From positions 1-20,675 of the IMG/VR virus record IMGVR_UViG_3300022187_000308: a DNA stretch of 20,675 bases. The stretch is one strand, 5' to 3'. Under the pieces are notes generated by a model. That model saw nothing but the letters and a program-made list of their open reading frames with translations. It did not search any database and was not told the DNA's origin. The first letter of the stretch is position 1; each line of letters starts with the position of its first letter. The DNA comes from a virus. Positions 17,101 through 20,675 of the stretch are shown in pieces. A program made the position numbers and the translations under genes.

Positions 17101-19553
17101 TCATGGACACAGATGATGCTCACGAAATCGGACCAAACGAAAACGTGGACAAAGCCACAGCCCGTGTGTTTGGCGAAGAAGCATCACCCTATCAGCGAAG
17201 GATGATTCAACAAATCGTAACTCAGGCCAGTAAGCAAGGTACGCCTGTACGAATTGCTACGGTGCAAGACCTCATAGCAAGTTTACCCATGGGAGTTTCA
17301 GATACATTAGTTGATGACTTTCACGGACTTCTTGACTATCCTCACGACAGGGAAGGTAACTTTGAGTTGGGAACTGTCCGAGCACATCCTGATAGAAAGA
17401 GGAGAGGGGCTAACAGCCTAAAGACCAACCCCACAATGGTCGCAGCATCGGCAGTATCACGGATGCTTGAAACGTTGTCGGACCGAGGTTTGGAAATTCA
17501 AATACCGAACCAAAAGGATAAACGTCAATTAGATGCACACTATACTGGCAAAAATGTTAGTCATAGATTAACAGGCAAACCACTCATAGACGAAAAGAAA
17601 ATGCACAAATTAACCAACTTACTTCATGGAATTGTGGTTGATGACGGCTCAGTTGAGTACGACCCAACGCACGAAGCCTCCAAAGAAAGGCTTGCACTCA
17701 CGTCAAAGCCGATTGGTCGTGCCTCACATCCTGACACAGAAACATCCATCATGTCCATTTACAACTCAGACGGACTGCGTTCTCACAAAGGGCACATGCA
17801 CGAAGTTCCATTCCGCATGGATATAAGAGACGGTCGTATGCAGTTTCGACCACAGACGCCAAAGAAAATGCGATTGGCTACGCCTATGGGAGGTTCAGTG
17901 AGAAGAGTCTTGCCTCAACAACATCTTGGTCACTTTGGTGCACACAACGATGACCGTTCAGTTGAGCGACAACCAAACGCTACGCGTTCAAACCAAGCCC
18001 AAACGACTTTGAGTGATAACCTGCTGGACATATCGACGAAGATGGACGGACCTGCATTGCTGGCTTCGCTGACCAACCCTGATTATATCCGCAAGGATAT
18101 GCCTGAGGGCTTGCCGTCACTGCAACCGATGCACCGTATCTTTGATGTCGACGACCTTGAACACCTGCGTGGGTTCACAGGCGACTGGGTTGTCAGCGAT
18201 TATCCTGAGGGCGAGCGAATGTTCGTTACAAAAAAGGATGACGACGTCGAAAGTAAGGGTTCACTTACAGATGAAGAGAAGAAAGCGTTCAAGCAGGTAT
18301 CTGACAAGGATTTTTTGGTTGACGTTATACGACGTGAGAGTGGATTGTACATCTTTGAGGTCATTGAGTTTGATGGCAAGGAGGTTCATGATATGCCGAT
18401 TCAAGACCGCATCAAGTTGTTGCGTGGTGCGTTGCAAAGCGTTGAGGGTGTCGAAGCCCCAAGTGCATCCGATACCAAGTTGACCGACGATGTCGGACTG
18501 GCTGACGCCATCAAGAACATCGAGAGCGACCGTATCTTGTTGCGTGATGCAAAGTCCACGTACATGAAAGGCGAAGCACGTCATCCCAAGTGGGTCATGT
18601 ATCAGAAAGGCAACGATGTTACACTCATGGTGCTTGAGCGAAGAGGCGAATCGCCGTACACGTATCGACTTGGTACAGGTCCAATCATTCATGGAGAGGA
18701 CTTGGGTGACCGTGCAGTCAAGATTGAGGATGACATTTACATGGACATTGGTGCATCGTTCAATGCTCCTGAAAAGTATGAGGTCGGTGACTTCGTCAAG
18801 GTCAATGTCACGAGCGTAACAGAAGGTGAAGCATCTGAGAATCAAAAGGTGTACACTGTTCACGCACCACGCATCGAAGGTGAGGCTGAGGGCGAACCAT
18901 TGGTCAGTACAGAAAGCCTTGCTATGTTAGCAAAAGCCGACATGACTCAAAGTCCACTCAACATCTATAGAAGTGACCGTCACATTCGTGTATCGTTTGA
19001 AGCAGGTGATGTTCTGTACAAGGCGACCACACGTGGTCAGTATTGGACTGTACACACACCCGTAGCCGACAATGACTATCTGATTCGTTTGTCTGAAAGC
19101 CAACGACCGTTTTGGTCACCCGTTGCTGGCGTCATGCTCAAGGGTGACTTTTCTATAGAAGAACGAGAGGACAAGGCTGAGGTTCACGAAAGTAAGGGTG
19201 ACGCTAAGCCTCTCATCCCACCTAAGAAAATTCATGGCACTGGGACGTGGGACAAAGAGAAGAACAAGGTTATGAAGAAGGGTGTCGAACTTCTTGAGCG
19301 ACTGTTGGCGAAAAGCGGTGTAGGTCAAGTGGGTACGAGTATGTCAGGACCCAAAGGACTCGGTATAGACTACGGCACGCCCATACAATCACCAACAGGT
19401 CCGACCAACCCCGACGATGCGAAAACCATGCCTGACTACGATGTGCGTGATATTGAACGTGACAGGAAAGATAAAGAGGAAGAATCGAAAGACGTCGAGG
19501 AAGTTGATAGTAAGTTAGAACTTACAGAAGATAAGGCTGTTTACCATATCTGA
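14151..19553 (+). CDS. Giant 1,800-aa protein with degenerate ATP-dependent ligase-like domain
   Basis: The N-terminal 750 residues are unrecognised, with many His, Asp and aromatic residues and a cluster around 703-737 (MHHHQ, then HHPHSIHPD). Residues 760-925 are a long charged coiled coil. A C-terminal region resembles the nucleotidyltransferase and OB-fold of ATP-dependent DNA ligases: DWVVSDYPEGERMFV (about 1346) at motif I, LYIFEVIEFDGKEV (1399) with MPIQDRIKLL at motif IIIa, ILLRDAKSTY (1462) at motif IV, HPKWVMYQK at motif V, and VGDFVKVNV in the OB part (about 1531-1575). The motif I lysine of KxDGxR is absent, so ligation is unlikely. A further strand-rich domain (about 1591-1670) and an acidic tail follow. 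The start is GTG 14151 after GGTGAT (14142-14147). It lies between portal genes and protease, suggesting a minor head, internal core or injected protein. Confidence 0.8.
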   Translation: MTIPNPSGGEEQEGADPSFQSPFPLAQQPDPTFEDVASLGVLDPSTDMWVSEGMDRAPKTMPESFEGGAPFAERIKSHDSIVHMGSQWLHQQIRPPSREHQGTETEHFFEDHYHSPDFNPLWGNHDEYDDESHPEFSNVLERYFLDNVLDPKVESVAQEHDRKEEAHYRHHGDTALYSPAMYGKERVSNHTIYEMNFENWQASPAGLKAFQEELLLGREGADFDEAMRRRHMSDAKDTWKDFDTKGEGTDRTVGLGELDYYFGLEWLSPKDKIAFYEHMMEHGSMNKDNASVFLPDLGMEVPMGRFVANFHQRYAPVHAHHTRDVDATGEPGLGRLYTPPQDDINPAEMYKDLEGTELFQRLKDFYQGITGEKLKYLAKVEKGRLVPSDAKTITPNDLFAMANMGRAGQKLMRYDDPYYSLNRGDPRTIALLDSLEGIDELVKDFVGFHRDATKMKGNGRRLRNAIQFFTQPFLATEGENAHPESYIGGKQESLSHHFSTPFLGRGGLGKTHATRLNTMHAAHRFSPEEGDAMSFLTTGERSRVGGDIVGVGDAGAFRPELIGLADAVENVMAPFGPPESELEAVKRYRKTEKGLYEAKQVAEISPSTGLTAQLNPHNIQRTGVSLLSGAKVNSTRHDTTTSPKYYNQLMESKHGATEQGMRGAMRNAVADGYGYENTIGSRNAFGPKSTETGVMRRDQDSAMHHHQLSGMIGAIHPPANPSFQEDVHHPHSIHPDTEMAADRDELGMLQGITQDNYDNDLKQLQSLRENAHEKRMLLGNLKNNPPKPPAVLGMNDESMAWFLASQEHENKIKDAERDAMLAEGKVNAHVNTFRPRMLEYSQAEDELNTLIEQQARGMPVSEDEIDEAHERLEAIEREHYSSVKGRHQKYLSDKGRTLQGKVRSHINAIENVAKQVLAEAEQQGFDLFSMAPPDTVMAWAMKTANDILATQDQDFHGQEALSAGTIREKTHVRHDAVQDQVKAFMDTDDAHEIGPNENVDKATARVFGEEASPYQRRMIQQIVTQASKQGTPVRIATVQDLIASLPMGVSDTLVDDFHGLLDYPHDREGNFELGTVRAHPDRKRRGANSLKTNPTMVAASAVSRMLETLSDRGLEIQIPNQKDKRQLDAHYTGKNVSHRLTGKPLIDEKKMHKLTNLLHGIVVDDGSVEYDPTHEASKERLALTSKPIGRASHPDTETSIMSIYNSDGLRSHKGHMHEVPFRMDIRDGRMQFRPQTPKKMRLATPMGGSVRRVLPQQHLGHFGAHNDDRSVERQPNATRSNQAQTTLSDNLLDISTKMDGPALLASLTNPDYIRKDMPEGLPSLQPMHRIFDVDDLEHLRGFTGDWVVSDYPEGERMFVTKKDDDVESKGSLTDEEKKAFKQVSDKDFLVDVIRRESGLYIFEVIEFDGKEVHDMPIQDRIKLLRGALQSVEGVEAPSASDTKLTDDVGLADAIKNIESDRILLRDAKSTYMKGEARHPKWVMYQKGNDVTLMVLERRGESPYTYRLGTGPIIHGEDLGDRAVKIEDDIYMDIGASFNAPEKYEVGDFVKVNVTSVTEGEASENQKVYTVHAPRIEGEAEGEPLVSTESLAMLAKADMTQSPLNIYRSDRHIRVSFEAGDVLYKATTRGQYWTVHTPVADNDYLIRLSESQRPFWSPVAGVMLKGDFSIEEREDKAEVHESKGDAKPLIPPKKIHGTGTWDKEKNKVMKKGVELLERLLAKSGVGQVGTSMSGPKGLGIDYGTPIQSPTGPTNPDDAKTMPDYDVRDIERDRKDKEEESKDVEEVDSKLELTEDKAVYHI

Positions 19554-19560
19554 TTATATA
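19554..19560 (+). promoter_or_regulatory. Possible archaeal TATA box upstream of the protease gene
   Basis: TTATATA directly follows the stop of the giant gene and is centred about 27 bases before an in-frame ATG at 19584. That is the usual archaeal distance from TATA box to transcription start, and would give a leaderless message beginning at this ATG. No Shine-Dalgarno sequence precedes either ATG 19563 or ATG 19584, unlike most genes here. A clear purine-rich BRE is not seen. Confidence 0.35.
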
Positions 19561-19562
19561 GA

Positions 19563-20675
19563 ATGACGGATGTAACAACTACAATGGTCATGGTATCGCC
19601 ACTACAATCCGCCCGGTTTGAAGGCGGTGGCACCATATCGCTCCTCAAGAGCGACAATGGCCTTGTTATTGCAGGTTATGCAAGCGTCGAAATGGTCGAC
19701 AAGCAAGGTGACCTCATCACTACAGGTGCACTCAAGGGTGCATTTGACAACTTCATGAAAGCGGACGGATTCCGCAACGTACAACTCGCACACTCCAACA
19801 TCCAAGTTGGAAGTGTTATACCACAATACACCGACAGTAGCGGTCGATTGTGGAAGTCCGGTGTCGATGACGCTGGACTCTTCGTTGTCATCGAAGTACG
19901 CGATGACATCGAAAAGGCTCGTGAAGTAGCCAATGAGATTCGCAAAGGCGCCCTTAGGGGTTTCAGTATCGGTGGACAAGCATTCAAGCGAATGCGAAAA
20001 GCCGATTCGGAACACGGTGATTACACCGAGATTTCCAAACTGGAACTTCACGAGGTAACGATTTGTGAAAAAGGTATAAACCCGGAGGCGACATTCCGTA
20101 TATTGAAGGAGGACACAACAATGACTGAAAGTACAGACATGAACACAATGAGCGAACTGTCGTCCGTCTTGGACCGCATCAACACCCGCCTCGACGTAAT
20201 GGAGAAAGGTGAAATGCCCGAAGGCTTGAAAGAGCACATGAAGGGTAAGGACAAGGACGACAAGGATGAAGACAAAGGCAAAGAAATGGCTGATGAAGAC
20301 AAAGACGAAAAGATGTACGGCGCCGAACACAAAGGCGAGATGGAGAAATCCGAGTACTCTGACGTTATCACCCAAGACTACCTACACTGGATGGAAAACA
20401 CCCTAAAGTCGGGTGGCGTCGATATTAACGGCGCTCGTGCACACTTTGATGCACTTGAGAAGGCACAACTTGGTGGCTTCGACAACCCATCTTCTGTTGA
20501 CGGTGCTGACTACTTTGCAGGCCAAGTTAAAGGCCGAGCACAAGAAGGTGGCAACCCATCCACTGGCGCAATTGGCAAACTCAACAGCGGCTCTAAGGCT
20601 GATGTTGCAAAGGGCTACTTGTCTCCTGAGGACCTCTCCCCTGCTGACCTTGAGCAAGCATACGCTGCTTACAAG
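19563..20675 (+). CDS. HK97-type prohead protease with C-terminal extension (3'-partial)
   Basis: This serine protease would cut scaffold and other head proteins during capsid maturation. The 371 visible residues remain open at the window edge. The protease domain spans about 18-185: GYASVEMVDKQGDLITTGAL is the typical N-terminal signature of the family, H77 in QLAHS and S135 in RGFSIGG match the catalytic pair, and LELHEVTICEKGINPEA (E161/E164) is the conserved C-terminal block. Residues 195-215 are a coiled coil, 225-251 a Lys/Asp/Glu linker, and from about 263 another domain starts. Continuation suggests fusion to scaffold or major capsid protein, which the window cannot settle. Start 19563 lacks a ribosome site; ATG 19584 is an alternative. 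A strong internal site before ATG 20121 may give a separate shorter product. Confidence 0.88.
   Translation, partial: MTDVTTTMVMVSPLQSARFEGGGTISLLKSDNGLVIAGYASVEMVDKQGDLITTGALKGAFDNFMKADGFRNVQLAHSNIQVGSVIPQYTDSSGRLWKSGVDDAGLFVVIEVRDDIEKAREVANEIRKGALRGFSIGGQAFKRMRKADSEHGDYTEISKLELHEVTICEKGINPEATFRILKEDTTMTESTDMNTMSELSSVLDRINTRLDVMEKGEMPEGLKEHMKGKDKDDKDEDKGKEMADEDKDEKMYGAEHKGEMEKSEYSDVITQDYLHWMENTLKSGGVDINGARAHFDALEKAQLGGFDNPSSVDGADYFAGQVKGRAQEGGNPSTGAIGKLNSGSKADVAKGYLSPEDLSPADLEQAYAAYK
20106..20123 (+). promoter_or_regulatory. Internal ribosome binding site and in-frame ATG inside the protease gene
   Basis: AAGGAGGA (20106-20113) stands seven bases before an ATG at 20121 that is in the same frame as the protease (Met187). 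It falls just after the protease domain ends, so it would start a nested product of scaffold-like coiled coil, charged linker and downstream domain. Lambda protease gpC with nested scaffold gpNu3 uses this layout. The match is strong, but use is unproven. Confidence 0.6.

Noticed and set aside
18379-18395. Internal AGGAGGTT followed by in-frame ATG 18393 in the giant gene
   Set aside because: It falls inside a conserved ligase-like segment and would split the domain. Purine-rich words of this type arise often from Lys/Glu codons.
18170-18740. Functional ATP-dependent DNA ligase
   Set aside because: The motif I lysine needed for adenylation is missing and motifs III and V are altered, so only a ligase-like fold is claimed.
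18261-18863. Reverse-strand open frame of 200 codons inside the giant gene
   Set aside because: It has no recognisable motif or ribosome site and lies opposite the conserved ligase-like region, so it is a shadow frame.
14151-19553. Giant protein as a tail tape measure
   Set aside because: It lies between portal and protease rather than after tail tube genes, and lacks the long hydrophobic helical repeats usual in tape measure proteins, although its coiled coil could mislead.
19602-20375. Reverse-strand open frame of 257 codons opposite the protease
   Set aside because: The forward strand has the protease signature and catalytic residues. The reverse product is a low-complexity Phe/Val string mirrored from the Lys/Asp-rich linker.

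Overview
The window looks like the head-assembly and DNA-packaging block of a tailed double-stranded DNA virus (Caudoviricetes, HK97-type capsid). It holds a two-zinc-motif protein resembling small terminases, a large terminase with intact ATPase and nuclease motifs, an HK97-type portal, and an HK97-type prohead protease that runs off the right edge. I recognise no tRNA, rRNA, CRISPR array, integrase or insertion sequence. Coding is very dense, 18 of 19 genes lie on the + strand, and several neighbours share stop and start bases (TGATG at 4360-4364, 5472-5476 and 7472-7476; TAATG at 11248-11252). Strong GGAGG/GGTGA-type ribosome sites are common.

Several features suggest an archaeal rather than a bacterial virus: a Ras/Arf-like GTPase, many zinc-binding modules, a LAGLIDADG domain, an ATP-dependent-ligase-like fold and a TATA-like box placed for a leaderless start. 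A virus of marine Euryarchaeota (the magrovirus type) would fit, but this is inference and the sequence alone does not prove the host.

Layout. Positions 1-3345 hold a membrane/GTPase module: a membrane protein with a charged helix, a small membrane protein, the GTPase, a zinc-binding protein, a Gln-rich protein and a two-helix holin-like protein. The only reverse gene, a zinc ribbon protein, lies at 3321-3599 and is followed by a 61-base divergent intergenic region. Positions 3661-9904 hold the packaging genes: the small-terminase candidate, three unrecognised low-complexity or His-rich proteins, then the large terminase. Positions 9940-14136 hold a helical protein with a LAGLIDADG domain, a portal carrying zinc motifs, and three small proteins. 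Positions 14151-19553 encode one 1,800-residue protein whose C-terminal part resembles an ATP-dependent DNA ligase that has lost its catalytic lysine. From 19563 the prohead protease continues in frame into an acidic/lysine linker and more protein, with an internal ribosome site and ATG at the domain boundary.

How the genes may work together. The terminase pair would recognise and cut viral DNA and pump it through the portal into a procapsid. The protease would mature the procapsid by cutting scaffold and other internal proteins. The giant protein and the three small proteins lie between portal and protease, so portal-associated, internal or minor head roles are likely for them. The GTPase and its membrane neighbours could act at the host membrane during assembly or exit. 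The tail genes and most or all of the major capsid region lie outside the window.
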